Below are positions 1 to 8,496 of a DNA stretch of 64,000 nt, piece by piece. The translations under genes and the position numbers were made by a program. Positions within the stretch are counted from its first letter, which is position 1. Each line of letters starts with the position of its first letter. Source of the stretch: Bacillus sp. FJAT-29814 (GTDB taxonomy: Bacteria > Bacillota > Bacilli > Bacillales > Cytobacillaceae); NCBI RefSeq assembly GCF_001510715.1, contig NZ_LMTJ01000002.1, forward strand, positions 310,001 through 374,000, given 5' to 3'. A model generated the notes under the pieces. It was not told the origin of the DNA, did no database searches, and saw nothing but the letters and a program-made list of their open reading frames with translations.

Positions 1-154
1 GCCCTTTTCCGTAAATGCTGACAGTTTCTTTGAAAATAGTTTGGTGTTGGAATTCCCCTGGTCCCTTATTGGACAAAATGGCAATTGCCGTCGCCGCAAC
101 AGATAAAACAGAAATAATCAGGACAAGGATACTGACTGTTTTTTGATTTCTCAT
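1..154 (-). CDS. N-terminal part of a membrane or exported protein (runs off the window)
   Basis: The first 51 codons are visible and the rest lies beyond the left edge. The start ATG follows a GAGAGG ribosome site. A short basic N-terminus (MRNQK) leads into a hydrophobic segment at about residues 7-27 that could be a signal anchor or signal peptide, followed by a hydrophilic stretch. No lipobox cysteine is seen. The family cannot be decided from this fragment. Confidence 0.55.
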   Translation of the reverse strand, partial: MRNQKTVSILVLIISVLSVAATAIAILSNKGPGEFQHQTIFKETVSIYGKG

Positions 155-281
155 GACAAAAACCTCTCTTCAAAAAGTTTGAATGTCATCTTTTCTGTCT
201 TTCTAACCTTATCCTAACCCATTACATGAAAATTCCCTATTACAGAAAACACTGTTCACAAAAGATTCAGAATTCGAACCG

Positions 282-311
282 AACAGGACCGAAAACTGTA
301 CCGGTCCTGTT
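282..311. repeat. Hairpin in the gap before the pectate-lyase-like gene
   Basis: A perfect 10-bp inverted repeat, AACAGGACCG and CGGTCCTGTT, with a 10-nt loop, lies between two divergent genes. The run after it (AATCTTTTG) is too poor for a convincing terminator. The remainder of 155-441 holds only a TATAAT-like box at about 400 and no gene. Confidence 0.5.
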
Positions 312-441
312 AATCTTTTGCTTTTGTCCTCAGGATTTTCTTATTCTTGCTGGTAATCATGATTTCGTATCGGTCATTTAAAAAAGTTATGCAATAAAGT
401 TATAATACTGTTATTAGGGAACTGGTTTGGGGTGAAAAACA

Positions 442-1983
442 ATGCTGGATTTAAAGAAAACACACGATCCAAGAAAAAATACGAACCTGCTTTCGCAAAT
501 TACCGGGAAACAATTAGACCTTAAAGCGGCAGTCCGGGAAGCGGAGCAGATTTTTGAGAAATGCCGTTCGAAAGAAACTCCCCCTTTGCTAGGCAGCCGA
601 ACCGCGAAACTTCCTGTTAAGGAAAAATTAGCAGAAAGACTGTTTCGGCTTTTGGCACAACCTTCAAAGGTCTTGGAACCAACCAGGATCTCCGTAGATT
701 CTGCCGGCACTGTGCATCCAGACTGGAAGGCACGGCTTGATCGGGAATTTCACCTCCTTACCACCGAGATTGCTAAAGAAGTCAATGTCGTAGATTTCGG
801 TGCAGTCGGCGACGGAAAAACAGATTGTACCGCAGCTTTTAAAAAAGCGATCGGAAACGGCAGGGTAAAAGTACTTGTCCCCCAAGGTGTTTATGTTGTG
901 AAAGAAATCCTGCTCCCATCGTGGACTCAACTTGTCGGTGCCGGAAAAGGAGTTACCACCATAAGACTGCATGACCAGGCACCGAAGGGAACAAGACTCG
1001 TTACCAACGCGAGCCATTGGCGCGGAAACCACCATATTCTTGTCAAAGGACTTAGTCTTAACTGGAATGTCGAGAGGCTCGGTAATGAGGCTAAAACAAG
1101 TACCTGGGGCAATCATTCCAGTTGTCTTACCTATGCGAACGTTACTTATGGCTGGGTAAAGGATGTCGAAGCGATCAACCCGGGGTTGCACGGTTTTGAC
1201 ATCACATCGACGCTGTACAATTATGCAGGTGACGGCTATCGTGCCCGCGGCAGCAGCAAGTACGTTTTGCTCGATAACCTGACTAGCTATGGTTTTGGTG
1301 ACGACGGGATTACCACCCATCATAGCGATTATATCCTGATATCCAACTGCCACATGTGCGACCCGAGCGGCCGTGCTCATAAAAAAGGTTTTTCAAATTC
1401 GAACGGGATTGAGGTCGATGATGGCTCTAGGAATGTGGTGCTCGTCGATAATTCAACGGCCAGATGCTTTGGCGGTGTAGAGATCAAGGCCCATCAAAAT
1501 TCATCGGCTGCCTCTAACGTAATCATTGTCGGGCATATTTCTGTGAACGATAACCGTTCATACAACTTTCGCCATATCGGCCACCACAAGAGCATCGATG
1601 CCGAATCAAAGTCGGCTTACAATATCATGGCGGTAAACCTGGCCTCGATTGCACCAATTTTTACAGACCTTTATAAAGGGTCGACACCGCGGGGCCTGGT
1701 GCTTTCCGCCTATAAAAATGTCGTCATCAACCATTTTACCTTGATTGGCGACCCGAATTATGATTACAAAGGCAACCCGGTGGCGGCAATACAATATCAG
1801 GCCCGAAAGGTTGTGTTGCAGAATGTTTCTATGAAAAATTTTAAAACTGCCGGAGCTGGAATTAAAGTGTTCGGAGGTCAAAATAAGGCTGATTATGTAA
1901 AACTGAAAAACATTGCAATGGATCATTCCAAGTCTGCAAAATCCTTAGTAGGCGACGGGGTTCAAAATATGGAAATCGATTAA
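442..1983 (+). CDS. Pectate-lyase-superfamily (right-handed beta-helix) protein
   Basis: A 513-residue protein. Residues about 113-135 carry the VVDFGAVGDGKTDCTAAF block that begins Pectate_lyase_3 / glycosyl hydrolase 28-like beta-helix domains. The rest is rich in short V/I-N-x-S/T turns typical of parallel beta-helix coils. About 110 residues of charged helical sequence precede the domain. There is no signal peptide, so it is predicted cytoplasmic or exported by another route, such as with spores or phage-like particles. The substrate is unknown; uronic-acid polymers are the family precedent. It is monocistronic and ends in a strong bidirectional terminator. Confidence 0.75.
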   Translation: MLDLKKTHDPRKNTNLLSQITGKQLDLKAAVREAEQIFEKCRSKETPPLLGSRTAKLPVKEKLAERLFRLLAQPSKVLEPTRISVDSAGTVHPDWKARLDREFHLLTTEIAKEVNVVDFGAVGDGKTDCTAAFKKAIGNGRVKVLVPQGVYVVKEILLPSWTQLVGAGKGVTTIRLHDQAPKGTRLVTNASHWRGNHHILVKGLSLNWNVERLGNEAKTSTWGNHSSCLTYANVTYGWVKDVEAINPGLHGFDITSTLYNYAGDGYRARGSSKYVLLDNLTSYGFGDDGITTHHSDYILISNCHMCDPSGRAHKKGFSNSNGIEVDDGSRNVVLVDNSTARCFGGVEIKAHQNSSAASNVIIVGHISVNDNRSYNFRHIGHHKSIDAESKSAYNIMAVNLASIAPIFTDLYKGSTPRGLVLSAYKNVVINHFTLIGDPNYDYKGNPVAAIQYQARKVVLQNVSMKNFKTAGAGIKVFGGQNKADYVKLKNIAMDHSKSAKSLVGDGVQNMEID

Positions 1984-2016
1984 ATTCACCAGCTAGTTTC
2001 TTAGATGTATATCAAG

Positions 2017-2073
2017 AAAAAGGAGCCTGCTCCTGCAATCTTAGTTAATTAGATGGCAGGAGCAGGCTCCTTT
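2017..2073. terminator. Bidirectional intrinsic terminator between convergent genes
   Basis: The arms AAAGGAGCCTGCTCCTGC and GCAGGAGCAGGCTCCTTT pair perfectly. A-runs and T-runs on the two sides serve the beta-helix gene and the oppositely transcribed RpiR gene. Confidence 0.85.
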
Positions 2074-2084
2074 CATGATTCTGA

Positions 2085-2939
2085 TTAAAGCATTTTTTCA
2101 ATAACGGAATTGGCCGTCAATTCTTTGTTATGTGCCGATTCATTGAAGGATCTTTTAAAATACTCCACATATAGAAGGTCCAGAAGGTAAAGCTGTGAAA
2201 TTTTTGCTGTTAAACTTCCGCCTTGCAGCGGACCTTCATTGGCGCCACAGAGCAGGGTGATGTCCGAATAACTGGTTAATGGCGACTTGGCGAACCGTGT
2301 GATAGAAATGATTTTGGCTCCCCGTTCTTTAACGACCTTTGCGACATCAATGGTATCTTTCGTTGATCCTGAATAAGAAATTAACACCGCAACATCCTTC
2401 GGCGTCATCAGCGCAGCCGACATGATCTGGAGATGCGAATCGAGCGAGCATTCAGTTTTATTGGTAATCCTTATAAATTTATTCTTGGCTTCCATAGCGG
2501 TCATAAGCGATGCTCCGACTCCGAAAAAGTGAATTCTATCTGCTGCAATCATATAATCGATTGCCTTCGAGATATCCTTTTCATTTAATAGGTTACGGGT
2601 CTCCGTTAAGGCACTGACCGTTGTGGTTAAAATCTTCGAAGACAGTTCCTCGATAGAATCCTGCATCGTAATCTCCCCTGAAAGCTGAGGAGTTCCTTCA
2701 CCTTGTGAAATGCTGTGGGCCAAAACAATTTTAAATTCCTGATACCCTTTTAGATTCATAGTTTTACAAAACCTAAACACACTCGACTCACCCACATTGC
2801 AGGCATCCGCAAGGTCGGTAATCGACATATATAGAACATCCTTTGTATGTTCCAGGATATACTCTGCAACTTTTTTTTCTGTATTCGTAAATGCATTATA
2901 TCTTGAACGAATGAGTGAAAAAATATCTACATTTGCCAT
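2085..2939 (-). CDS. MurR/RpiR-family transcriptional regulator of the sialic acid locus
   Basis: A 284-residue protein with the family's two-domain layout: an N-terminal RpiR helix-turn-helix (about residues 1-77, recognition region around VGESSVFRFCKTM) and a sugar-phosphate-binding SIS domain (about 125-260, including FFGVGAS and ISYSGSTKDT). It is the last gene of the leftward sialic acid locus, 12 nt after the ROK kinase gene. The likely effector is an amino-sugar phosphate such as ManNAc-6-P, inferred from neighbours and from NanR proteins of this family. Candidate operators are noted at 3910, 9510 and 11799. It may activate rather than repress, judging from operator position. Confidence 0.88.
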   Translation of the reverse strand: MANVDIFSLIRSRYNAFTNTEKKVAEYILEHTKDVLYMSITDLADACNVGESSVFRFCKTMNLKGYQEFKIVLAHSISQGEGTPQLSGEITMQDSIEELSSKILTTTVSALTETRNLLNEKDISKAIDYMIAADRIHFFGVGASLMTAMEAKNKFIRITNKTECSLDSHLQIMSAALMTPKDVAVLISYSGSTKDTIDVAKVVKERGAKIISITRFAKSPLTSYSDITLLCGANEGPLQGGSLTAKISQLYLLDLLYVEYFKRSFNESAHNKELTANSVIEKML

Positions 2940-2951
2940 GTTGCACCCCTT

Positions 2952-3848
2952 CTATTTTTCACTTCGCAAATGAAGTGAAACTGCCCCTAACATTCCAGCT
3001 TTGTTTCCTAACGAAGCTTTCATTATTTTCACATCAGAAAAGCTTTCCATAATGTATTCCTTCACTTTAGCAGAAACCTTTTCTACTAGAAAATCTTGCT
3101 CCATGACCCCGCCGCCCACAATAATTGCAGGAGGGTTAAAAATGTGAATTAATGAAGCCAACCCAAGCGCTGCTTCCTCTACCCATGCGTTAAGCACGTT
3201 TAATAAAGAGGTATTCCCTTGTTTAATTTTCTCAAAAATAACCTTGCCATTTGTACATTCCGGGTCAATTTCTAATGCCTTTCTTACCAGGGCAGTTGTA
3301 GAAGCATATGTTTCATAACAGCCTCGCCCGCCGCAATTGCAGTCATTACCTTGGGGATGGGTGATGATATGGCCGAATTCTCCGGCAACCCCCTTAGCTC
3401 CTTTGTAAACCTTTGAATCAACGATAATTGCTCCGCCAATCCCAGTTCCATATGTCAAGCAAAGAAAATCGGTAAACTCCCGGCCGGCACCAAAATACTT
3501 TTCACCCAACGCCGCTGCATTGACATCATTTTCCACTTTAACAGGAACATGAAATTTTTCCTCAAAAATCGCTTTTAATCTTGTCCCGGTATAGTCAGGG
3601 ATATTTTCATTGGCATAAATGATATACCCTTTATCGCTGTCAACCTGACCGGCGGTGCTGATCCCAATCGCATCATAGCCTCTAAAATCTGATATAATCT
3701 CAATCAGCTTTTCTACTATATATGGCCCGCCCTTTTTACTTTCAGTATCATATTCTTTAAATACATCGATTTTTCCTGCTTCATTGGAAAGGCAAAGCTT
3801 AATTGAAGTCCCTCCAATATCGACGGCTAATACTTTCACTTTTTTCAC
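2952..3848 (-). CDS. nanK: ROK-family kinase, probable N-acetylmannosamine kinase (NanK)
   Basis: A 298-residue ROK sugar kinase. It has the phosphate-binding DIGGTSIKL motif at about residues 10-18, a second ATP motif [10 protein letters not shown], and the ROK zinc signature with CNCGGRGC. ManNAc is inferred as substrate because nanE lies directly upstream and nanA is in the locus; ROK glucokinases share these motifs. The listed start is GTG. A second GTG nine bases inside has better spacing to GGGTG, so the true start may be 3839. Confidence 0.82.
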   Translation of the reverse strand: MKKVKVLAVDIGGTSIKLCLSNEAGKIDVFKEYDTESKKGGPYIVEKLIEIISDFRGYDAIGISTAGQVDSDKGYIIYANENIPDYTGTRLKAIFEEKFHVPVKVENDVNAAALGEKYFGAGREFTDFLCLTYGTGIGGAIIVDSKVYKGAKGVAGEFGHIITHPQGNDCNCGGRGCYETYASTTALVRKALEIDPECTNGKVIFEKIKQGNTSLLNVLNAWVEEAALGLASLIHIFNPPAIIVGGGVMEQDFLVEKVSAKVKEYIMESFSDVKIMKASLGNKAGMLGAVSLHLRSEK

Positions 3849-3869
3849 CCACTTCTTTTACACGTTAGT

Positions 3870-3909
3870 AGAACTAAATCCCACGAGTCACTCGAGGGAT
3901 TTCAGTTCT
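3870..3909. repeat. 40-nt near-perfect hairpin between nanE and nanK
   Basis: The outer arms AGAACT and AGTTCT and the middle arms AAATCCC and GGGATTT enclose CGAGTgACTCG, giving an almost continuous stem. No T-run follows on either strand, so it is not a normal terminator. It could stabilise or process the mRNA, or be a remnant of an IS605-like end, whose hairpins look similar. Confidence 0.6.
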
Positions 3910-3922
3910 GAAAAAAATTTTC
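3910..3922. promoter_or_regulatory. Third RpiR-box-like site (GAAAA-N3-TTTTC)
   Basis: The sequence GAAAAAAATTTTC resembles the boxes at 9510 and 11799. It lies in the gap between the nanE stop and the nanK start and abuts the 40-nt hairpin. No clear promoter is visible below it, so its use is uncertain. Confidence 0.35.
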
Positions 3923-3926
3923 TCCA

Positions 3927-4616
3927 TTATTGGATAGCGTTGACAAATCTTTTCGTAATTTCCATAGGTCTTGTAATCGCCGTACCTACCACAGCTGTAT
4001 GAACGCCTAGGTCGAAAACAGTCTTTAATGCTTCAGGAGTCCAAATACCGCCCTCGGCAATAACCGGTACCGGAAGTTCACTAACTAATTTACTAAGCAT
4101 ATCGGTATCTGGCAATGCTTTCCCTTTTGTGTATGCCGTATAACCGCTCAGCGTTGACCCCACACAGTCAAAGCCAAGTTCATAGGCCTTCTTTCCTTCT
4201 TCAAAAGTGGAACAATCGGCCATAAAGAGTTGATCTTTATATTTTTCTCTTATTAACGGAAAGACTTCTTCGATTGTCTTACCGTCAGGCCTGATTCTAT
4301 TGGTTGCATCTAGCGCAATGATATCGACACCTTCTCGATAAAGAAGATCAATTTCCTCCATTGTAGGTGTGATAAACACATCAGATCCTTCATAGACACG
4401 CTTAATGATTCCAATTATCGGCAAATCAACCGTCTTCTTGATTTCCCTTATGTCTTCAACACTATTGGCACGAATGCCGCTTGCCCCTCCAAGTTTGGCC
4501 GCATACGCCATTCTTCCCATAATATATGGGCTGTGCAGCGGCTCCTCAGGAAGTGCCTGGCACGAAACAATTAACTTTCCTCTAAGCTGTTCGAAAATTT
4601 TATCCTTATTATCCAT
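3927..4616 (-). CDS. nanE: N-acetylmannosamine-6-phosphate 2-epimerase
   Basis: A 229-residue (beta/alpha)8 protein that converts ManNAc-6-P to GlcNAc-6-P in Neu5Ac breakdown. Recognisable family blocks are [13 protein letters not shown] near the N-terminus, ALDATNR in the middle, ADCSTFEEG, and [11 protein letters not shown] toward the C-terminus. Length matches NanE. It follows the ABC permease gene and precedes the ROK kinase gene in the same direction. The ATG follows a GGAGATG ribosome site. Confidence 0.93.
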   Translation of the reverse strand: MDNKDKIFEQLRGKLIVSCQALPEEPLHSPYIMGRMAYAAKLGGASGIRANSVEDIREIKKTVDLPIIGIIKRVYEGSDVFITPTMEEIDLLYREGVDIIALDATNRIRPDGKTIEEVFPLIREKYKDQLFMADCSTFEEGKKAYELGFDCVGSTLSGYTAYTKGKALPDTDMLSKLVSELPVPVIAEGGIWTPEALKTVFDLGVHTAVVGTAITRPMEITKRFVNAIQ

Positions 4617-4639
4617 TTAAAGCATCTCCAAGTTAAATT

Positions 4640-5488
4640 TTATCCCTTTTCTGCCCCAATTGCTAAGCCTTTTGTAAAGTATTTTTGGAAGCAGATAAAT
4701 ATTACGAGCATCGGAATGGCTGCAACAGTAGCTCCTGCCATCTTATAGGCAAAGTTTGGATTTAAGTCCTGCATTAACGATGCAATACCAACCATTAATG
4801 TTTTGGATTCTTCACTCTGTCCAACAACTAGCTGCCATAGGTAATCATTCCATACCTGAACAAAGTTTAGAATAAACAATGCACCAATACCTGGTTTTAC
4901 AATTGGCATAATAATTTTATAGAAGGTATAAAACTCCCCTGCACCATCCATTTTGGCAGCTTCCCGTAAAGAATCAGGGATTGAATCGAAGAACCCTTTA
5001 AGCAAGAATACTCCAAAAGCAGTTGCCACGTTCGGCCAAATCATACCATTTAGAGAATTGACCATACCCAAGTCTTGAATAATTCTGAACAAAGGAACAA
5101 TCATAACCTCTTTTGGGATCATTAAACTAGAAATAAAGATAATATAGATTACATTTTTTCCTTTAAAATGAAGCTTTGAAAAAGCATAGGCTGCCATGGA
5201 ACTGAATACGATAACCGCAACAGTTGAAACAAGTGATACAATAATACTATTAAATGTCCACTGCAATGCCGGCTGGTTTTGGAACACATCGACATAGTTG
5301 TCGAAGGATATCGTTTTTGGGAACCAATCCGGCGGCATTTTGATAACATCCGAACTGTTTTTTAATGAACTGGTAAATAGCCAGTAAAGCGGAAATAGGT
5401 TTAAGATTGCAAAGAAAAGAATAATCACGTTTGCAACTACGTCAACCGTTTCTCTTTTTCTTTTATTTTTATTTTTATTTTTAGACAT
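4640..5488 (-). CDS. ABC sugar importer permease (MalG type), sialic acid locus
   Basis: A 282-residue inner-membrane permease with about six membrane segments. The cytoplasmic EAA loop reads REAAKMDGAGEFYTFYKIIMP, which contacts the ATPase. The N-terminus is an unusual lysine/asparagine run (KNKNKNKRKR). It is 11 nt after the partner permease. No ATPase gene is in the locus, so a shared MsmX-type ATPase is expected. The substrate is inferred to be sialic acid from context. Confidence 0.88.
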   Translation of the reverse strand: MSKNKNKNKRKRETVDVVANVIILFFAILNLFPLYWLFTSSLKNSSDVIKMPPDWFPKTISFDNYVDVFQNQPALQWTFNSIIVSLVSTVAVIVFSSMAAYAFSKLHFKGKNVIYIIFISSLMIPKEVMIVPLFRIIQDLGMVNSLNGMIWPNVATAFGVFLLKGFFDSIPDSLREAAKMDGAGEFYTFYKIIMPIVKPGIGALFILNFVQVWNDYLWQLVVGQSEESKTLMVGIASLMQDLNPNFAYKMAGATVAAIPMLVIFICFQKYFTKGLAIGAEKG

Positions 5489-5499
5489 GCTATGTCACC

Positions 5500-6375
5500 T
5501 CAATCCTTTTTAAACATTGCTCTTAATTGTGGAACCGATAGCACTAATGTAATTAAGAACATAATGACACCAACAGCAGAAGCAATACCAAGCTGATTAA
5601 ACTTAAAGGCGTTATTATATAAGAAGTACATAAGTGTTGTTGATGCATTGTTTGGTCCGCCGCCAGTTAAGAGTTGGATAACAACGAATATTTTTAATAC
5701 AGCAATAATATTCATAATGATGATATAAATGGTTGTAGGCTTTACCAAAGGGATTAATATTTTGAAGATGATGGTCGTACGGCTGGCGCCATCGACTTCT
5801 GCCGCTTCAAATAATTCCTTCGGAACCCCAATCATTGACGCTATATAAAGTATGATCGCTTGACCAACGTTAGTGGCAAAAGTTACAAAAATGATGACAG
5901 GTAAAACCGTTTTGGGATTACCTAGGAAGTTGACAGATGACATTTCCATTTGTTTGGCGATAAAAGGAATGAGACCATTGGCCGGGTTCAATAAAAAGCT
6001 CCAAACCATACTCATTACAACCATCGAAACCATTACTGGGATGTAATAGCTTCCTCTAATAAACGAGACATATTTCGCGTTTTTATCAAACACAGCTGCA
6101 GATACGAACATGGCAAATGCAACCGTTAAGGCCACGATAAAAACAACAAAGACAACTGTATTAATAGTGGATTTTACAAAGACCGGGTTTTGGAATAATT
6201 TTTGATAGTTTTCAAATCCGACAAAGACTTCATTTGTATAATTAATCCTGTATAAGCTTAAACGGATTCCTTCAATTATCGGATAAACGAGGAATACCAA
6301 GAACAGGATGAGCTGTGGAGCAATAAACAGGTACCCTGTCATATTCTCTTTTAAAGCATGTTTGTTAAACTTCAT
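5500..6375 (-). CDS. ABC sugar importer permease (MalF type), sialic acid locus
   Basis: A 291-residue permease with about six membrane helices and the EAA-loop motif FEAAEVDGASRTTIIFKILIP at about residues 190-210. It pairs with the MalG-type permease 11 nt downstream. It is separated from the binding-protein gene by a GC-rich hairpin that probably lowers its expression relative to that protein. Confidence 0.88.
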   Translation of the reverse strand: MKFNKHALKENMTGYLFIAPQLILFLVFLVYPIIEGIRLSLYRINYTNEVFVGFENYQKLFQNPVFVKSTINTVVFVVFIVALTVAFAMFVSAAVFDKNAKYVSFIRGSYYIPVMVSMVVMSMVWSFLLNPANGLIPFIAKQMEMSSVNFLGNPKTVLPVIIFVTFATNVGQAIILYIASMIGVPKELFEAAEVDGASRTTIIFKILIPLVKPTTIYIIIMNIIAVLKIFVVIQLLTGGGPNNASTTLMYFLYNNAFKFNQLGIASAVGVIMFLITLVLSVPQLRAMFKKD

Positions 6376-6394
6376 AAGAATCCTTAACCTTTCT

Positions 6395-6428
6395 AAAATT
6401 AAAGCCCCAATGCCGGGGCTTTAATTTT
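6395..6428. terminator. Intra-operon hairpin between binding protein and permease genes
   Basis: The 14-bp arms AAAATTAAAGCCCC and GGGGCTTTAATTTT form a perfect stem. Position and form fit a partial terminator or mRNA stabiliser that makes the solute-binding protein more abundant than the permeases. Confidence 0.75.
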
Positions 6429-6447
6429 GATGTTTTAACGCTAAAGG

Positions 6448-7839
6448 CTATTTAATCACAGAGTTTTCTTTTGCCTCTTTGATGATTTGGTTACCATTCT
6501 TCTGATAATCTTTCATCGCCTGTTCAGGTGATTTTTGACCTGTAAAAATAGCTTGTAGTTCAGGGTACAGAACCTGTCTTAATTGGCTGTAACCAGGAAC
6601 ACTACCTGTAAAGTTAAACAAATATGGAGCATTTTTGTCATAAGCTTCGAATAATGGGTTATCTGCCTTGAACTCGTCCGCTACGGAAGTTCTTACAGGG
6701 ACACCATTTTTTGATGCTTTAACTAACTCAGGGTCAGTGGAGAAGAACTTTACGAAATCCTTACTTACTTTGATTCTAGTTTCGTCTTGAGTGTTAAATA
6801 CTGCTGCGCCGGAAACATAAGTGAATGTTAACGGGTCGCCGCTCTCAGATGGAATGTTCGCAAGTCTAATATCAAACTTTGGTGCTTTTCCTTCATTCAT
6901 TTCCGCTTTCGTGTTGTTGAATAAAACAGAGTTCGTGAAAGCGATCGCAATCTTTTGGTTCTTAAACATAGCTAGCACATCATTAGAAGAAACAGATTCA
7001 GCACCTGGATTTGTTAAGCCGGCATCATACGTTTTCTTTAACCATTCAGCCGCTTTAGCACCCTTTGCATCATCAAGCACGATATTGCCTTTTTTATCAA
7101 AGAATTTATTGCCAAACATTCTTAAATAAGCAAGGTTCCAAGTGTCACCTTGGTTATTAAGGGCATAAAGTCCCATTGGATAAGCATTTGAATATTTGTC
7201 TTTTGGTAAATCGTTCTTAAGCTTGTTTAAGATTGTTTCATATTCATCTAATGTCCAAGTCTTGATTTCATTCTCGCCGCCAATATACTCTTCAAGACCA
7301 GCAGCCTTGAACATTTCCGCATTATAAGCTAATGTTCCTGGCATATGAGAGAATGGGTAGAAGTAAATGTCCTTCCCGAAAGTGACACTTTCCCAATAAT
7401 TTTGATCAATATCTTTCTTGGCAGTATCATCCACAATATCATTTAATGGAACTAAAGCACCGCGATGTGCGTAGTCACCCATAGCAAATGTATTTTCAAA
7501 GAAGATATCCGGAGGAGTGCCGCCGTTTAATTTAACGTTTAACAGCTCATCACGTTGGTCACTGGCGATGACTTCAACATTAACCTTTACATCATAGTCC
7601 TTATATTGCTTTGAGAATTTCTCTGCAGCATATTTGAAGAAGCTATCATAGTCAGCCCCTTTTTCATTTGCATCCATAACACCTTTCCACTGTGGTGTTA
7701 ACATCAGGGATAATTCTACAGTTTTGTCTTTGGAACCTGCTGCAGGTTTACCTGAATCTTTATCTGAACATCCAGCTAATAAAGCTGATAGTGCCAGAAC
7801 ACCGGTTAAAGCGGTTGATAGAAAACGCTTTTTTAACAT
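6448..7839 (-). CDS. ABC importer solute-binding lipoprotein, sialic acid locus
   Basis: A 463-residue family-1 (MalE-like) extracellular binding protein. The N-terminus has a lipoprotein signal with lipobox LLAGC (Cys at about 23) followed by a polar linker (SDKDSGKPAAGSKD). The start overlaps the end of the SGNH hydrolase gene by 7 nt and uses an AGGGAG site inside that gene. Sialic acid or a sialyl derivative is inferred as ligand only from the surrounding nan genes. Confidence 0.88.
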   Translation of the reverse strand: MLKKRFLSTALTGVLALSALLAGCSDKDSGKPAAGSKDKTVELSLMLTPQWKGVMDANEKGADYDSFFKYAAEKFSKQYKDYDVKVNVEVIASDQRDELLNVKLNGGTPPDIFFENTFAMGDYAHRGALVPLNDIVDDTAKKDIDQNYWESVTFGKDIYFYPFSHMPGTLAYNAEMFKAAGLEEYIGGENEIKTWTLDEYETILNKLKNDLPKDKYSNAYPMGLYALNNQGDTWNLAYLRMFGNKFFDKKGNIVLDDAKGAKAAEWLKKTYDAGLTNPGAESVSSNDVLAMFKNQKIAIAFTNSVLFNNTKAEMNEGKAPKFDIRLANIPSESGDPLTFTYVSGAAVFNTQDETRIKVSKDFVKFFSTDPELVKASKNGVPVRTSVADEFKADNPLFEAYDKNAPYLFNFTGSVPGYSQLRQVLYPELQAIFTGQKSPEQAMKDYQKNGNQIIKEAKENSVIK

Positions 7840-8492
7840 ACGTTTCTCTCCCTTGATAAAATATTTTTTATTTTATTGAAGACAAGCTCGCTAAGAAGCC
7901 TGTGACCTTCCTCATCAAGATGCATATAATCAATCGTATTCATCGGGACAATTCCCTTGGTATCAAGGAATTCCGTATTTTGTATTTGCATTAAGCCTTT
8001 CAAGTGTGTTGATAGCTCCGCTGACTTAAGATCACAATCTTTTCCCATTGATTTTCCCACTTCGGTTTCAAAGTACTCTTTGCCGATTGGAGGCGGGGCA
8101 ACCACTAAAACTATTGGACTAGCTCCCTTTATGCCTGCGGTTGTGGCCTTTGCTTTTTGCGAGATTCTGGCGATCCCTTGTGCAATGTTATACGAAGTTA
8201 AATGAAACCTTTCCTTCGTATCATTTGTACCAAGCATGATAATGACCAGTTCGAGCGGCGCATGGCTCATTAAACAGGGATGAATATAATTCAATCCATT
8301 TAACCCTTCAAATAAAGGGTCATCCACTACAGCAGTCCGGCCTGAAAGCCCCTCTTCCACGACTTGAAACTCTTCACCCAATCGCTCAGCCAGGAGGCTT
8401 GTCCATCTGACACCTTCCGGAAATCTCTCCAATGTTTTGGCATCGAAACCCCATGTATTAGAATCTCCGAAACAAACGATTCTTTTTTTCAT
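7833..8492 (-). CDS. Cytoplasmic SGNH/GDSL hydrolase, possible sialate O-acetylesterase
   Basis: About 219 residues from the chosen ATG, 4 nt after the nanA stop. A longer reading frame (to 8528) exists, but it overlaps nanA and starts before the conserved KKRIVCFGDSNTWGF block. GDS (nucleophile Ser), a central GTND motif and a C-terminal YMHLDEEGH region give the SGNH catalytic set. No signal peptide is present. Its place between nanA and the binding-protein gene suggests removal of O-acetyl groups from imported sialic acids. That role is inferred. Confidence 0.78.
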   Translation of the reverse strand: MKKRIVCFGDSNTWGFDAKTLERFPEGVRWTSLLAERLGEEFQVVEEGLSGRTAVVDDPLFEGLNGLNYIHPCLMSHAPLELVIIMLGTNDTKERFHLTSYNIAQGIARISQKAKATTAGIKGASPIVLVVAPPPIGKEYFETEVGKSMGKDCDLKSAELSTHLKGLMQIQNTEFLDTKGIVPMNTIDYMHLDEEGHRLLSELVFNKIKNILSRERNVC

Positions 8493-8496
8493 AGTG

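Noticed and set aside
664-1380. 238-residue minus-strand frame inside the beta-helix gene
   Set aside because: It is antisense to a gene with clear family blocks, has no ribosome site and no recognised domain.
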